NCBI RefSeq assembly: GCF_000304475.1
Contig: NC_018944.1
Coordinates: 620,001 to 684,000 of the forward strand
Direction of reading: 5' to 3'
DNA: 64,000 nt
DNA from: Kazachstania africana CBS 2517
Lineage: Eukaryota > Ascomycota > Saccharomycetes > Saccharomycetales > Saccharomycetaceae
Shown: piece by piece, positions 36,129 to 46,769 of the stretch
How the letters are laid out: each line of letters opens with the position of its first letter
Numbering within the stretch: position 1 is the first letter of the stretch
Notes under the pieces: model-generated
What the model was told of the DNA's origin: nothing
What the model saw: the letters and a program-made list of their open reading frames with translations, nothing else
Database searches by the model: none
Program-made: the position numbers and the translations under genes

Positions 36129-38945
36129 TCATTCTAAACTAGTATATTCTGCAAAATTTGGCATGTTTACTTGATTATAGAGCTCTTCGAAAATATTATT
36201 GCCATCTCCACTTTGCAAAAACCTTTGCTCAAGTAATTCAGTCCAAGGCTCAACAAAATCTAAACCAATATCAGCACTACCAGAAAACCAATCAATGGCT
36301 TCATCGGGTAATGAAGGAAAATTTGTCGGATTATTTGTGCCATCATTATCTAAATTATTTGGCGTATTGTCTGCGACTGCGGATGTTGGGATTCTTTGAT
36401 TTGGTGTCTCAGACCTCATTTCCTCAGTATTAAATAAGCTAGTTGTTAAACCATTGGTTGTGCTGATATTATTGGGTAGCAGTTCATTATTTGACTGAAT
36501 ATTCTTACTATCATCGGTAGACCCCAGGTCAATGTCACTATCCTGCGTTGCCTTCGTCCTTCTCGAACCCATTTGGCGGTTTCGACTTTCATTTATCAAT
36601 ATGCCATGAGATACTAACAATTTTTGGTTCCTCTTACTCTTTAAATTCATTTCTTTACATAGATAAAGTAGAATTGCAGAGTATCTTACACATAGATGTA
36701 ATTCATCGGGGCTAGCTTCCTTCAAAATTAGTGCCGCCAATCTAATAGTGTGAATAGTTTCATCCAGAGATATGCAGCATAATTTCAAAATTGTCTGGGC
36801 TTCAGAATTTGGAACGCCTCCCCCACCTGTTAATGTCAAATAGCATTTCACTAGAAATGACACAGCTCTCACGATTCTCATAACCCATCTAACAGGCATA
36901 TACTTTAACATCTTCAACCTATGAACACGTGTTGAAGATATTAAGATTTCTTTAGCAGCCACATAAGCTAATTCTACATATTTAGCACTTTTAGTAGCTT
37001 CATTTATACGTAATTTGGGTCCTTTTACATCCACTTGTAAAGCCAAAGAGTAAATATAAAGTTGGCAATAGTAATAATCACTTAGTATACTTTCTCTATT
37101 AATTTCCTCACCAAGCTCGTGAACTGCCCTCTTGTTTTTCCTGATTTCTATACTGTAGGGTTGGCCACTACTTATCTTCAATAGGTTTCGGTATGTAGCG
37201 TACCAACCTTCAATTAAAGGTGATAAGATACCCAGCACTGCTAAGTTGTGTACTTGGTCATTTGAAGTTAGTTTTCTCTTTCCCTTATCATAATATATGG
37301 TATCATAGGCAATCAAAATAATACGAATAAGTTCTATCTTTGCGCGCTGGTGAAATGAGAATTTCAGAGGAAATGGTAATTGTAAATGTTGCTGCACCAT
37401 TTCATCATTGCGGTTAGCATAATAAAGGACATATTCGTCATTCAAAAATTCTCTTTCCAAATCTGTAAGAGGACCATTCTTTTTATCATTATTATGTTGG
37501 AGTCGCTCTAGGACTCTTGTCCATCTTTCCCTGCTTTCCTCATTTTGTAACATCTGTTCTAGGTAAAACTTCTCATTACCAACTTCATCCACATCAGTCT
37601 GTTCGCTATCAATTGCAGACGCACGTTCTCTACCAGCACCAAATCCAACAACACTGAACGTTTCCGAGAGGGCGCACCTTTGGTTCATATTCATAGATGC
37701 AAATGTGTCTGAGATGTGAGAAGCAACAAATATTTTTGTACTTGTTTCGATAAAGCCCATGTCTTGAGCTAATCTAACGGCACTGCCTGTAAGCATCCAT
37801 GACATTCTATCGCTACGTCTTATGGCGCCGATACCAGTCAAACCATCGTCATCTTTTTGGGAATGAGGAACGTCAGTATCTTTCTCTGCACTATTAGCAT
37901 AGTCAGTTCTTCTCCAATGTATCTGTCTTGGATTCCATTCTGTAAAGATAATGAAAGCAAGGACAGTTCCTATGGATCTTGTGCTTGCTTCGGCCCATAC
38001 CGTCTGTGATATCAAACGTTGACAGTAGTCCCACAATGTCTCATGAACTTCAATGTTTCTTTTATTGTTTTCCCCATTATAAAATCCAAATTCACTGAAA
38101 GGGTGGTATCTCGAAGACATGGTTAAAATCGCACAAAGCAATATTGGGTAATTCACCAGCTCATCCGGATCCTGTAGTTGTAAGGGTATATTTGGGAAAA
38201 ATGGATGCATGGTTAAAAAATAAGCATCGATGAGCTCTCTTGCTTCTTGTTCAGAGAGTAGATTACTGGGTCCTATGTAATCAATGTCAGCTAGTTTCTT
38301 GTTAGGTTTGGGCCTGACTCGGCTCAACTCTTCAATTAAGGAGACAGTAGCTCTTTGAGTTCCGCACTCTTTCAGTAAAGGAGCTATAACACTTTGTTCC
38401 GATGTATCAGTAATATCTTTCCTTTCTGATGATGGACTACTATCATCAACTCGAAAATCCTCCGACGTTTCTTTGGCGTACTGATGGGAATGCCTAGCGG
38501 TGGTTAATCTACGGTTACTTTCCTTTGAAACTGAACCTGCCGCAGTAGCTAAAAATTCTAAAGTATTTTGCATTGAGCCCAACCCATACTTCCATTTAGA
38601 CTGATCTTGTGTATTAGGATTCTTTGGCGAATTCGAAAATAAGGCACCTTTACTTGATCCACTATTTAGTTGAATCCGATCATTATCATCTTCTTGAGTT
38701 ATTGCTGAAGGCACATTCGTCAGAGAGACAGTTCCCGAAATGACATCGTCTTTCTTTTTCCTCCTGCTAGTAAATAAACACTCTCTTTGTTCTCTTTTAC
38801 ACCTTACACAGGGCGGCGGATGAGGATTATCATACGGGCCCAAGTCACATTTAACTTTCCTAGCTCTACAATTCAAACATGCCTTATAGCTTCTTCTCCA
38901 TTTCGACTCAGTTTTTAGCGACTTTCCCTGTGGTGACGTACTCAT
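36129..38945 (-). CDS. ARO80: ARO80, Zn2Cys6 activator of aromatic amino acid catabolism
   Basis: 938 aa, near the S. cerevisiae length (950, YDR421W). Aro80 turns on ARO9 and ARO10 when aromatic amino acids are the nitrogen source. The zinc cluster has six cysteines at residues 23, 26, 33, 46, 49 and 56 (KACLNCRARKVKC, PPPCVRCKREQREC), preceded by basic residues. The fungal-specific middle homology region follows (LIDAYFLTMHPFFPNIP, LLCAILTMSSRYHP, RSDRMSWMLTGSAVRLAQDMG), and the C-terminal tail is acidic and Asn-rich, ending EPWTELLEQRF, a likely activation region. HKR1 follows upstream on the same strand as in S. cerevisiae. Confidence 0.95.
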   Translation of the reverse strand: MSTSPQGKSLKTESKWRRSYKACLNCRARKVKCDLGPYDNPHPPPCVRCKREQRECLFTSRRKKKDDVISGTVSLTNVPSAITQEDDNDRIQLNSGSSKGALFSNSPKNPNTQDQSKWKYGLGSMQNTLEFLATAAGSVSKESNRRLTTARHSHQYAKETSEDFRVDDSSPSSERKDITDTSEQSVIAPLLKECGTQRATVSLIEELSRVRPKPNKKLADIDYIGPSNLLSEQEARELIDAYFLTMHPFFPNIPLQLQDPDELVNYPILLCAILTMSSRYHPFSEFGFYNGENNKRNIEVHETLWDYCQRLISQTVWAEASTRSIGTVLAFIIFTEWNPRQIHWRRTDYANSAEKDTDVPHSQKDDDGLTGIGAIRRSDRMSWMLTGSAVRLAQDMGFIETSTKIFVASHISDTFASMNMNQRCALSETFSVVGFGAGRERASAIDSEQTDVDEVGNEKFYLEQMLQNEESRERWTRVLERLQHNNDKKNGPLTDLEREFLNDEYVLYYANRNDEMVQQHLQLPFPLKFSFHQRAKIELIRIILIAYDTIYYDKGKRKLTSNDQVHNLAVLGILSPLIEGWYATYRNLLKISSGQPYSIEIRKNKRAVHELGEEINRESILSDYYYCQLYIYSLALQVDVKGPKLRINEATKSAKYVELAYVAAKEILISSTRVHRLKMLKYMPVRWVMRIVRAVSFLVKCYLTLTGGGGVPNSEAQTILKLCCISLDETIHTIRLAALILKEASPDELHLCVRYSAILLYLCKEMNLKSKRNQKLLVSHGILINESRNRQMGSRRTKATQDSDIDLGSTDDSKNIQSNNELLPNNISTTNGLTTSLFNTEEMRSETPNQRIPTSAVADNTPNNLDNDGTNNPTNFPSLPDEAIDWFSGSADIGLDFVEPWTELLEQRFLQSGDGNNIFEELYNQVNMPNFAEYTSLE

Positions 38946-39302
38946 ATGAACTTGAGTGTCTCAGTAAATTGTCTTCCTTATAGTCTAACCTGAATATAAC
39001 GATCTGATATCATTTAGAGATGGCCGGCATCTTATAAAAAAGCCGATCTGGTGGAAAACATTCAAGCAATTAAGTGTTAAAATAAAAATAGTAAAAGTTA
39101 TTAACGTCTTATTATATATTAGTTATTAAAGCGTTTATTTCATACGCAAACTTCAAGGGTTCTATATACAGAATTCAGATGCAATAATGAAAAGTCATGA
39201 AGTTTCGTAACCCTGCTGATGCAGATAATTTGGGGTATCTTTTATAGTGGACGGCTCAATAGTATTTGGGGGTATTAAAAGTAGTTCAGGGTATCTAACG
39301 TT
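38946..39302. other. Intergenic region between ARO80 and HKR1
   Basis: 357 bp with the ARO80 promoter and the HKR1 3' end. A CCG/CGG-type pair occurs (GGCCGG at about 39022; CCGATCTGG at about 39043), but I cannot assign it. Nothing else seen. Confidence 0.45.
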
Positions 39303-42300
39303 TCAGCGCTTGTTTATTCTTTGTAGTTTCATGATTGACGACATTCTTTTATATAATTCCTCGTCCAATCCATCCAGCTCGCCGACTTGGAAATCATCTA
39401 CACTATCGTCGTCTGTGTCATCAATGGTTAAATCATCAACTTGATCGAATTGTAACACAGTAGGGTCAACTTCATTTTTATATAGGTAATTTTCAAATTC
39501 CTCATCGAGAGGGAGGTCTTGGAAGAACAGGGTTGGATTTCTAGTTTCGTCTTCTTTTCTATCACTCATAAAATTTTCATTGTAATTGTTTGAAACATAT
39601 TTATCAACCTGCGTAGTACACAAGTCTTGTTCGACATTTCCTGATAGGTTACCTATTGTGGGACCCATGTTTGATATGTTCCCTGCGGCAGCTTCTTCTT
39701 CATTATGTTCAGCGGTTTTATTGAAAGTATTGATAGTTGTTAGCTTACCTTTTGTTTTATGAGCAGAATCGTTATCATGGTATGTCGAATGACCTTGTTC
39801 AATGTCATTGTACATATATTCAGTAAATGTGGTAGTGTTTGTACCATCTAAGAGTTCTTTGTTCCCAAAATAGTAAAAATTACCATCATAATCAACTGTA
39901 TATTGCATGCCATTGGATTGATCATAGACAACTCCTTCTTTTGAGTTAACTGTGGTACCGTCTTTGAAGGGGTTTTCCAAGGAGGAATATGTTTGTTTTT
40001 CGTTAGGCGAAATGCTCGAGCTACTCATAGAAGAGGCCGTTGACAAAGTCACTAGATCAACTCTGTTAAATCTGGCAGTTGGAAGTGTTTTGTTTAATAA
40101 TTTTTTGGCTTTTTTATTTTCAATTCTTTTGTTCCAATGCTTGAAAGCAACCAAGAATAACCAAATCCAAAAAAATACTACGAAAAGGAACACTGTTGTA
40201 AATATTGCCAAACGATCTTTGATTTTGCTTGAGAATTTGCTGGTATAACCACTGTTTAAATCTAAAGAACCGCTTCTTTCAGTTTCCGTGGATGTTAAGT
40301 TACTAGGGTTCGTCTTTGTGTTGAAACTAGAATCGTTCGAGCTTAAAGAGCCATCTTGATTATTACCTTGATTGTTCATACCATTTTGCTGAAAAAGGTC
40401 TGTTAGAGAGATCCATGGATCGATTAAATGAACTAAAGTGGAGTATGGGGTTGAGGGATTTGAATACAGTGGAGAGTTTGGTTTATTAATGAATTTTTGC
40501 AAGATTCCTAGGGTATCTGTGGGAAAATAAACTTCAGCCACGCTGACAATATAATCTCTTTGATTTGAGATCATTGGAAGTATGTGTTTAACTACAACGT
40601 TTGAACTATTAAAGAAAGGCGGTGGAGATGACTCTCGTGGATGGGGTCTTTGCGTAGGGCTGGAAGAGGGTGATGAAGCCAGTTGTGCTGTTAGTAAGTT
40701 TGATGCGGGGCCCATAATTTTTTTAACAAATTGTGTTGAATCTACTGTTGTGGATTCGTGAGTGGTCAATATTGTTCTGCCATCATCTTCATAATATAAA
40801 GAACTTGAACATAGGCTTGTAATCTCCTCGCTTGAAGCGTTATATTGAGTTAATAGGAACGGATAAGACAAAGTTAACGGTAGAAACTCAAATATTTGAG
40901 CAGAAGCTAAAGGATTGTCGATTAAGAAGATGTAGTTTAATTCTTTTTTGAACCCGATGGTTACTAAAGTTGTATTTGGGGGTTGAACTGCCTCTGTAGG
41001 CGCAGCTATTTCTGCTGGTAGAGTTGCAGTAATTTCTGGATTTAAAGATGAAAAAGTAGAATCCGACTGATCAGAGGCGAAGATCATAGAATTTGGTAAC
41101 CAGTCATTGGTATTTTGCGTTCCAGTAGAAGCGGGTTTCTGTGTAATAGAAGTTTTTCTAGATCGCGTCACGACTGATGGGGGTATTGATGATTGTGAAA
41201 GAACCAATGTGAAAGTGCCTCGGTGTGGATCCCATTCGGTTGTTCCTGTTGCTGCAAGTAGATTTTGGGACTTCGCTGTTTTGTCTCTATTGAAAGTGGA
41301 TGCACTAGATGTCTGGACTGTTCTCAAAGGACTCCGTGAATTTTGAGATGTTTCACTGCCTTCGATGATAATCGATTTTGATGAAGTAAGGCCAATGATT
41401 TTTGTATTAGTACTTTTGACGCCTGTTGGGGTATATTTACTTGAAAACAATGTACTAGAGGTATATCTGTTCTCACTGGCAGCGTTCGATTGCAACAAAG
41501 AAGTACTCAAAGTTGAATGTGCAAATTTTGCTGAAGATGTAGAGTCTAGCATTGATGTACTAGCATGCACTTGTGACACAACTGGTGAAGTGCTAGTATG
41601 AACTAGTGGCGGATCTGATGAGCTACCTGTGCTTGTTTGTTTCAGACTAGCGGATAGCGTTTGTGAAGGCGTCTCAAGTACATTTTCCGAGACTTTTGTT
41701 TGGGACACTGCAGATTGTGAGGATATGGAATGTGGCTCTGTTTGCTGGCTGGAAGTTGTGCTTTCCTTTGCGGTGCTTAAAGTGTCTGACTTTAAGTCAG
41801 GTACTCCCGATTTCCCGGTTGAATTTGTGAGCGATTCTGAGTTGATGCTAGTGGTAGTGGAAGACTTCTCTTGAGCATTTGAAACTACATTTGAAGAAGC
41901 TTGAGATGACTGTAGTGCAGAACGTGTGGCTGAAAATTTAATCCATGAAGGATCTATAATATCTGTAGTAGATAATCGCAGTGATGAACTTGAAGACATC
42001 ATTGAGCTTTCACTTGATTCTATAGAAGTACCACTAACAGTGCTACTTTCCTGACTTGTCAATATATCCGCTAATTCTGCCGAACTATCGATGGAGAATG
42101 TTAGCGTAAGCTGAGTAAACTCGGTCGGGTAGACGGTATATATTGTTTCACTTGAGCTATCTGAAAGGGAAGAAGCCAGCTTAATCTCTGATTCCGGCAT
42201 TGAAGAGCTGACAGAATAAGGATATGAGGTTATCTCCACCATTCTAGATGAGATATCTAATTTTTCTTTTGATTTTGCTCTGTCAGAGGATAATGTAGAT

Positions 42301-42875
42301 GGTAAAGCAATATATTGAGGTGTACTTTCAGCGGAAACGGAGCCCTGGGTATCTGATAAAGTCGATGTTGGGACGAACATAGAAGATACAGCAGGTGGCA
42401 TAGTTTTTGTGCCAGCGACTGATGGGATAGCTGAATCTTTAGATACGCTGAAAGTTAATGAAGTATACTTTGAACCAGATAGCGATGGTTGATTGGATTG
42501 AAACTGTTGATCCATTGAAGAAATCACAGTTTCAATTGGGAGACTAGTTGAGGTAGTGGCGAGCTGTGAATATTGAATGGTTGATGAATATTGTTGGTTG
42601 TTATTGCCATCTAAAGAAGATGCTAAATATGTGTTTGTATTGGTATTTGAAGAGTCTGTTTTAGTCAGGGGATTATAGTCTTCTGAGCTTCCCGCAGCCA
42701 CAGAAGAAGCTAAAGCTGCAATGGAAGTATAGTGAGAATTCTGAGAAAAGTCCGAAAGAATGTTATCATTACCGGACGTCAAATTGACGTATACCTTCTT
42801 TTCAAGAGTCAGTCTAGCATCACAAAGAAGCAGTGACGAGATGAAATACATGTATGTTATTATGAAGGTTTGCAT
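39303..42875 (-). CDS. HKR1: HKR1, signalling mucin and osmosensor
   Basis: 1,190 aa, orthologue of YDR420W (1,802 aa). Hkr1 is a single-pass plasma-membrane mucin that feeds the Sho1 branch of the HOG pathway. A signal peptide (about residues 1-20) is followed by a Ser/Thr-rich mucin region to about 620 with many O-glycosylation sites, then a better ordered extracellular part at about 630-835 (TIGFKKELNYIFLIDNPLAS, PFLLTQYNASSEEITSLC, DTLGILQKFINKPNSPLYS) that fits the Hkr1-Msb2 homology domain. The membrane helix is at about 888-910 (IFTTVFLFVVFFWIWLFLVAF), with a basic stop and a cytosolic tail of about 280 residues. The long tandem repeats of S. cerevisiae Hkr1 are not evident. Confidence 0.92.
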   Translation of the reverse strand: MQTFIITYMYFISSLLLCDARLTLEKKVYVNLTSGNDNILSDFSQNSHYTSIAALASSVAAGSSEDYNPLTKTDSSNTNTNTYLASSLDGNNNQQYSSTIQYSQLATTSTSLPIETVISSMDQQFQSNQPSLSGSKYTSLTFSVSKDSAIPSVAGTKTMPPAVSSMFVPTSTLSDTQGSVSAESTPQYIALPSTLSSDRAKSKEKLDISSRMVEITSYPYSVSSSMPESEIKLASSLSDSSSETIYTVYPTEFTQLTLTFSIDSSAELADILTSQESSTVSGTSIESSESSMMSSSSSLRLSTTDIIDPSWIKFSATRSALQSSQASSNVVSNAQEKSSTTTSINSESLTNSTGKSGVPDLKSDTLSTAKESTTSSQQTEPHSISSQSAVSQTKVSENVLETPSQTLSASLKQTSTGSSSDPPLVHTSTSPVVSQVHASTSMLDSTSSAKFAHSTLSTSLLQSNAASENRYTSSTLFSSKYTPTGVKSTNTKIIGLTSSKSIIIEGSETSQNSRSPLRTVQTSSASTFNRDKTAKSQNLLAATGTTEWDPHRGTFTLVLSQSSIPPSVVTRSRKTSITQKPASTGTQNTNDWLPNSMIFASDQSDSTFSSLNPEITATLPAEIAAPTEAVQPPNTTLVTIGFKKELNYIFLIDNPLASAQIFEFLPLTLSYPFLLTQYNASSEEITSLCSSSLYYEDDGRTILTTHESTTVDSTQFVKKIMGPASNLLTAQLASSPSSSPTQRPHPRESSPPPFFNSSNVVVKHILPMISNQRDYIVSVAEVYFPTDTLGILQKFINKPNSPLYSNPSTPYSTLVHLIDPWISLTDLFQQNGMNNQGNNQDGSLSSNDSSFNTKTNPSNLTSTETERSGSLDLNSGYTSKFSSKIKDRLAIFTTVFLFVVFFWIWLFLVAFKHWNKRIENKKAKKLLNKTLPTARFNRVDLVTLSTASSMSSSSISPNEKQTYSSLENPFKDGTTVNSKEGVVYDQSNGMQYTVDYDGNFYYFGNKELLDGTNTTTFTEYMYNDIEQGHSTYHDNDSAHKTKGKLTTINTFNKTAEHNEEEAAAGNISNMGPTIGNLSGNVEQDLCTTQVDKYVSNNYNENFMSDRKEDETRNPTLFFQDLPLDEEFENYLYKNEVDPTVLQFDQVDDLTIDDTDDDSVDDFQVGELDGLDEELYKRMSSIMKLQRINKR

Positions 42876-43733
42876 GGTTGCAAAATTTCTTGATCAATTT
42901 TTTTCTTATACTAGAGTAAGGATTAAGCTTGAATGAGGTGGTGTTTTGGTGATTAAAAATTTCAAAGTTGATAAGAAGACGAGCAGTACGTAGTTGCTCT
43001 TGGTCCTAACAGACAAATTGACTCTCTCTTTCGACTGAATTCGGTGGTCTTCAAAATGCTTTCTGGTTGGATGGGACGATATAAATAGCCATCAAAATAT
43101 CAAACAGTCAGACTACACATATATAGTAGTAAAAAAAAATCTTCGAGAATTGCGTAGAAAAAAAAAAAAAAAAAAACAGAAAGGATTGAAAATTCAAGAT
43201 TTTTCCTGAAACGGAAATACTCCACCGGATTAGGTATCTGGAATTTACGATTCTCAGGATCCTTTCCGAATGAGGAAGGCATCTGGTTTATTTATATATC
43301 TCAAGTTAATCAAATCTTCAAGAAGAGCAAAAGTAGCCTTAATCGCATTTTGACTTGAGAAGATGCAGTATTGGGAAGAGTCTAATCCGTACTGTTGGCT
43401 TTTTAAAGAAGCTGGACCTGCGCTCGTCGATCTTTCTCGAGTTCAACAAACAATGCATGGTGGATAGAGTGTTTATGATTCAGTGGAACCTTTATGGGAA
43501 GAAATATAGGCTTCACACTACTAATAGCTTCAACTTCCGCCGTCTTCAGGTTCGCCGGCTTGCTGTAATACTGATTGTATATTTTTATTTTTCTGCACTC
43601 AGTTTGCAAATCGTAAGATGGTGGCGGATAAAAGTGGGAGAAGCTTTTACAAAACTTAAAATTATGTAAGAATGTCAACGGTTATTATTTCGTGGGATGC
43701 AGTTATTTTACTTTATATAATATACATCGGTGA
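42876..43733. other. Long intergenic region between HKR1 start and RAD30 end
   Basis: 858 bp, mainly the HKR1 promoter. It contains an A19 tract at 43158-43176 and several ORFs in both strands near 43355-43680 that overlap each other and show no family features. No tRNA boxes seen. Confidence 0.5.
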
Positions 43734-45635
43734 CTACTTAGAGAAAAAGCGAAGTATGCTCTTGGAATCATCCTGAGCCTTCTTCTTTTTACCGGTATTG
43801 TTGCTATTTGTACTTAATTTCCGTTTATTACTGTCTTGTCTCTGTGAATTGGAGAAAAGTAATCTTTTCTCCCCAATAGTCAGGTTTTTGGAATCCTCCT
43901 GCATCCCGTTGATGCTTTCGGAGAGCTTTAATGCAACATGATAATCTTTATGTTCTTGAAATTCTTGTAGACTGGGGAAATTAATGGAGCATTTTTCACA
44001 GAAGAAAACGGGATCTTTCGAAACCTCTTCCGGTTCCATACTCGACGAATTACTATCTCCTGCATTGGATTTGAAAACTTGAACTTGATTTCCGAACATA
44101 TCTATTACCGTCTTATTCAAATCCATTATTTCAAAATTAGATAATACCATTTTCATATTAATCAACGGATAAAATTTACTAGAATTTCCTTGGCCATACG
44201 CTGCATCTAGCTCAGACATCAACTTAGTTCCCGTACTCAACAAATCTTTTGTATTAACTGTTGAGCTCTTATGGATAAACGGACCTGATTTACGTCGTAC
44301 TTCAAAGAGCTTTGTGGTTACAACTACAGACACTGTCTTCGGCACCATGACTTTGTTGTACTCCTGCCCTAGTTCCATAACTCGTGACACGAGGTCTCCA
44401 GAGAACACTTCTAACCATGATATACAATCTACCAAATTGGAACACGATCCACCTCTCATATTTTTATTCGACATCATCGATTGTACTACAGGCTTAGGAT
44501 TTAATGGCAGACAGTATTGGCCACGACATATTTCATATACTTTTGTGGCTAACGCAAGTGTTTTGGTAGGATCTAAACCAGATTTATCCTCATTTGAGTG
44601 CTTGATAGCGGAGTTTAAAGTTTCCTGCAAAGCTCCAACCGTTTCCCAAGTGTCTCTTATATATCTTATCGATCCTTTTTCTGGCGCTTTTAAAACTTTA
44701 TGTAGGCTTCGACCTTGAACACCACCAAGAGTCCAAAAACTGGTTATTTCAAAGGAATTTTCATCCAGAAAGTTCGTCACATACTTATTCAATAGGATAG
44801 TCTGTGCGTTTGGCTTCTTGAAATTCGAACCCAACTTACTGACACTTTTCGTCCTCGAAAGTCCACAAGAAGTGGTATAACCTAAGCTGTCTTCAATAAT
44901 TTGTCTTATTTCATATGTGATACGCGATCCTAAGGCAAATATAACATCATCCCAATCTTCAATAACTGGTTTTTCAGTAGATGCACCATAAACATCCCCT
45001 TCGAATTCTAAGTTCTTCAGATCATCTGGAACAGCCGGTAGATGGCTCCTGAGTTGATAGTTTCCTCCTATGAACATTTCCTGTAATATTGAAAGACCAG
45101 AATTTGGATTTTCCTCTTTAGTTACCATTAGTTTTTGAAAGCAAAGCCTTCCTAGATCAAGAAACACTTCATCAACACTTGCCTTTTCTACAACATCACA
45201 ATGTTCTTTGAAAATCTTGAATAGTTTCCTGCTTTCTCTCCTGTAGGGATCTAGAGAAACCTTATGGTTTATTGGAGATAGTTGTTTGTCCCTATCTTTA
45301 TTCCAAGATCCATATCCATCATGATATTGCCAAAAATCTTCACCTTTCTTGAATACAGCAGTATGAATAGGAATCAAACAATCGCATTTTTGCATTGCGC
45401 TTTCGATAGTGTCCATCCTTGAAATACCATAGCTTCTGGCGGCATACGATACCGCAATGATTGAACTCCACTGCACACAAACTACTGGGTCATCTTTGCT
45501 ATATCCACATCTAATTTGTTCCGCTTGTGCAAAGAATGCATTAACATCGATATGTGCGACACAAGATAGTGGAGACAAATAAGCCTCTGTCGGAGAATTC
45601 AATTGAACTAGATCATTCCAAGTATAGTTTGACAT
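43734..45635 (-). CDS. RAD30: RAD30, DNA polymerase eta
   Basis: 633 aa, equal to the S. cerevisiae length (YDR419W, 632). It is the Y-family polymerase that copies past UV dimers. Catalytic acids fall at the S. cerevisiae positions: Asp30 in AHIDVNAFFAQ, and Asp155 and Glu156 in KASVDEVFLDLG. CGLSRTKSVSKLGS marks the thumb-palm region. Near residue 550 is a ubiquitin-binding C2H2 finger (FFCEKCSINF, then HKDYH), and the very end DSKSILRFFSK is a PCNA-binding PIP box. All parts needed for recruitment to stalled forks are present. RPL12 lies upstream on the same strand. Confidence 0.97.
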   Translation of the reverse strand: MSNYTWNDLVQLNSPTEAYLSPLSCVAHIDVNAFFAQAEQIRCGYSKDDPVVCVQWSSIIAVSYAARSYGISRMDTIESAMQKCDCLIPIHTAVFKKGEDFWQYHDGYGSWNKDRDKQLSPINHKVSLDPYRRESRKLFKIFKEHCDVVEKASVDEVFLDLGRLCFQKLMVTKEENPNSGLSILQEMFIGGNYQLRSHLPAVPDDLKNLEFEGDVYGASTEKPVIEDWDDVIFALGSRITYEIRQIIEDSLGYTTSCGLSRTKSVSKLGSNFKKPNAQTILLNKYVTNFLDENSFEITSFWTLGGVQGRSLHKVLKAPEKGSIRYIRDTWETVGALQETLNSAIKHSNEDKSGLDPTKTLALATKVYEICRGQYCLPLNPKPVVQSMMSNKNMRGGSCSNLVDCISWLEVFSGDLVSRVMELGQEYNKVMVPKTVSVVVTTKLFEVRRKSGPFIHKSSTVNTKDLLSTGTKLMSELDAAYGQGNSSKFYPLINMKMVLSNFEIMDLNKTVIDMFGNQVQVFKSNAGDSNSSSMEPEEVSKDPVFFCEKCSINFPSLQEFQEHKDYHVALKLSESINGMQEDSKNLTIGEKRLLFSNSQRQDSNKRKLSTNSNNTGKKKKAQDDSKSILRFFSK

Positions 45636-46271
45636 GTCCTTGCTTTCTAGTCATAGTATTTCAAATAGTACAGGGAAATTGTATTGATCTCTGTACATAG
45701 AAGGCTCCAAGATGGACAGCCTTCCTTTTTTAAACAAAAGTAAATTTTGCGAGCATTAATATCGAACCAACTGAAGTGCCACAGCTGATCTACATTGCTA
45801 CTAAATAGTATGTAATTGGGCGTTACAATTCACAAACCGTTACAAGCGGCGAGCCTACAATTTTGGTCAGTTTGTAAAATTATAAGAATTTAAGATTATA
45901 TGACCTACACTGTATTGAAGATTAAGAAGAAGAAATGTCTGACACCATTGCTCAGTATGAAGAAAGGTAGAGATCATCAAACTAACGAGCAAAGCATCAA
46001 TTTATCTTGTTTGAACCAAATAGGAACCCAGTACGGGAGTAAAATTAGGCACCAGAGTGTCGTCAAACTTTCATTACTAAGAGAACTTTATAGTTTAAGT
46101 TAAACAAATCAATAAAAAAAAAATTGGTGGCATACAACACAGATCTTTATATTCCAAAATGTAACAGAAAACGTTTTTTATATTTTTATCATATTAAAAC
46201 CTTAGATTAAGAAAATACAGATTTATATGGATGAATGGAGCGGAATATTTTTGGTATTATATACTAAAGCT
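45636..46271. other. Intergenic region between RAD30 and RPL12
   Basis: 636 bp with the RAD30 promoter and the RPL12 3' end. A 67-codon Lys/Ser-rich ORF on the plus strand (45900-46103) has no recognisable feature and I do not call it. AT-rich stretches near 46110-46220 include one exact match to the 11-bp ARS consensus (TTTTATATTTT, 46176-46186), which is weak evidence alone. Confidence 0.45.
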
Positions 46272-46769
46272 TTAGTTTTCTGGAATTTCAATTTCACCAG
46301 CGTTAATACCTTCAATAATGTCGTGTGGGTTTTTGAAGTCAACACGACAACCGATGGATTGGGCGGTACCTAAGATTTCCTTAGTAACAGAAGCTAAGTT
46401 CTTACCGAAAGACTTTTCTCTCATTTGTCTAGCGACTTCAATGATGTCGTCTAATTGTAAGTTACCACTGTGCTTGACATTCTTGTCCTTCTTTCTGTCT
46501 CTTGGTGGTTCCTTTAAGGCAGTAATAACCAAAGAGGAAGCAGATGGGACGACAGAAGCAGTAGCTTGTCTGTTTTGAATCTTCAATTGAACAGTAACCT
46601 TGATACCCTTGAAGTCCTTGGTAGCCTTGGCAATATCTTCACCAACCTTCTTTGGAGATAAACCTAAAGGACCAATCTTTGGAGCTAAAGCAGCGGAAGC
46701 ACCAACTTCACCACCGACGGCTCTTAAGTATAGGTATTTAACTTCAGTTGGATCAAATTTTGGAGGCAT
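46272..46769 (-). CDS. RPL12: RPL12, large-subunit ribosomal protein uL11
   Basis: 165 aa, the family length in yeast. uL11 forms the base of the ribosomal stalk at the GTPase centre. The sequence starts [20 protein letters not shown], where the PPK segment is the methylated N-terminus in S. cerevisiae, and contains [20 protein letters not shown] and the C-terminal RNA-binding part ([20 protein letters not shown]). Codon use is strongly biased, as for highly expressed genes. No intron is present, as in S. cerevisiae RPL12A and RPL12B. By position it is the YDR418W (RPL12B) copy. The promoter is long and has Rap1-like sites. Confidence 0.97.
   Translation of the reverse strand: MPPKFDPTEVKYLYLRAVGGEVGASAALAPKIGPLGLSPKKVGEDIAKATKDFKGIKVTVQLKIQNRQATASVVPSASSLVITALKEPPRDRKKDKNVKHSGNLQLDDIIEVARQMREKSFGKNLASVTKEILGTAQSIGCRVDFKNPHDIIEGINAGEIEIPEN

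Noticed and set aside
43158..43176. A19 tract upstream of HKR1
   Set aside because: Homopolymer tracts are normal nucleosome-excluding parts of yeast promoters; not evidence for a retroposed tail, as no coding sequence precedes it.
45900..46103. 67-codon ORF between RAD30 and RPL12
   Set aside because: Low-complexity Lys/Ser/Leu composition, no motif, no gene at this place in S. cerevisiae.
46176..46186. Exact 11-bp ARS consensus match TTTTATATTTT
   Set aside because: Such matches are expected by chance in AT-rich spacers; without B elements or replication data I do not call an origin.
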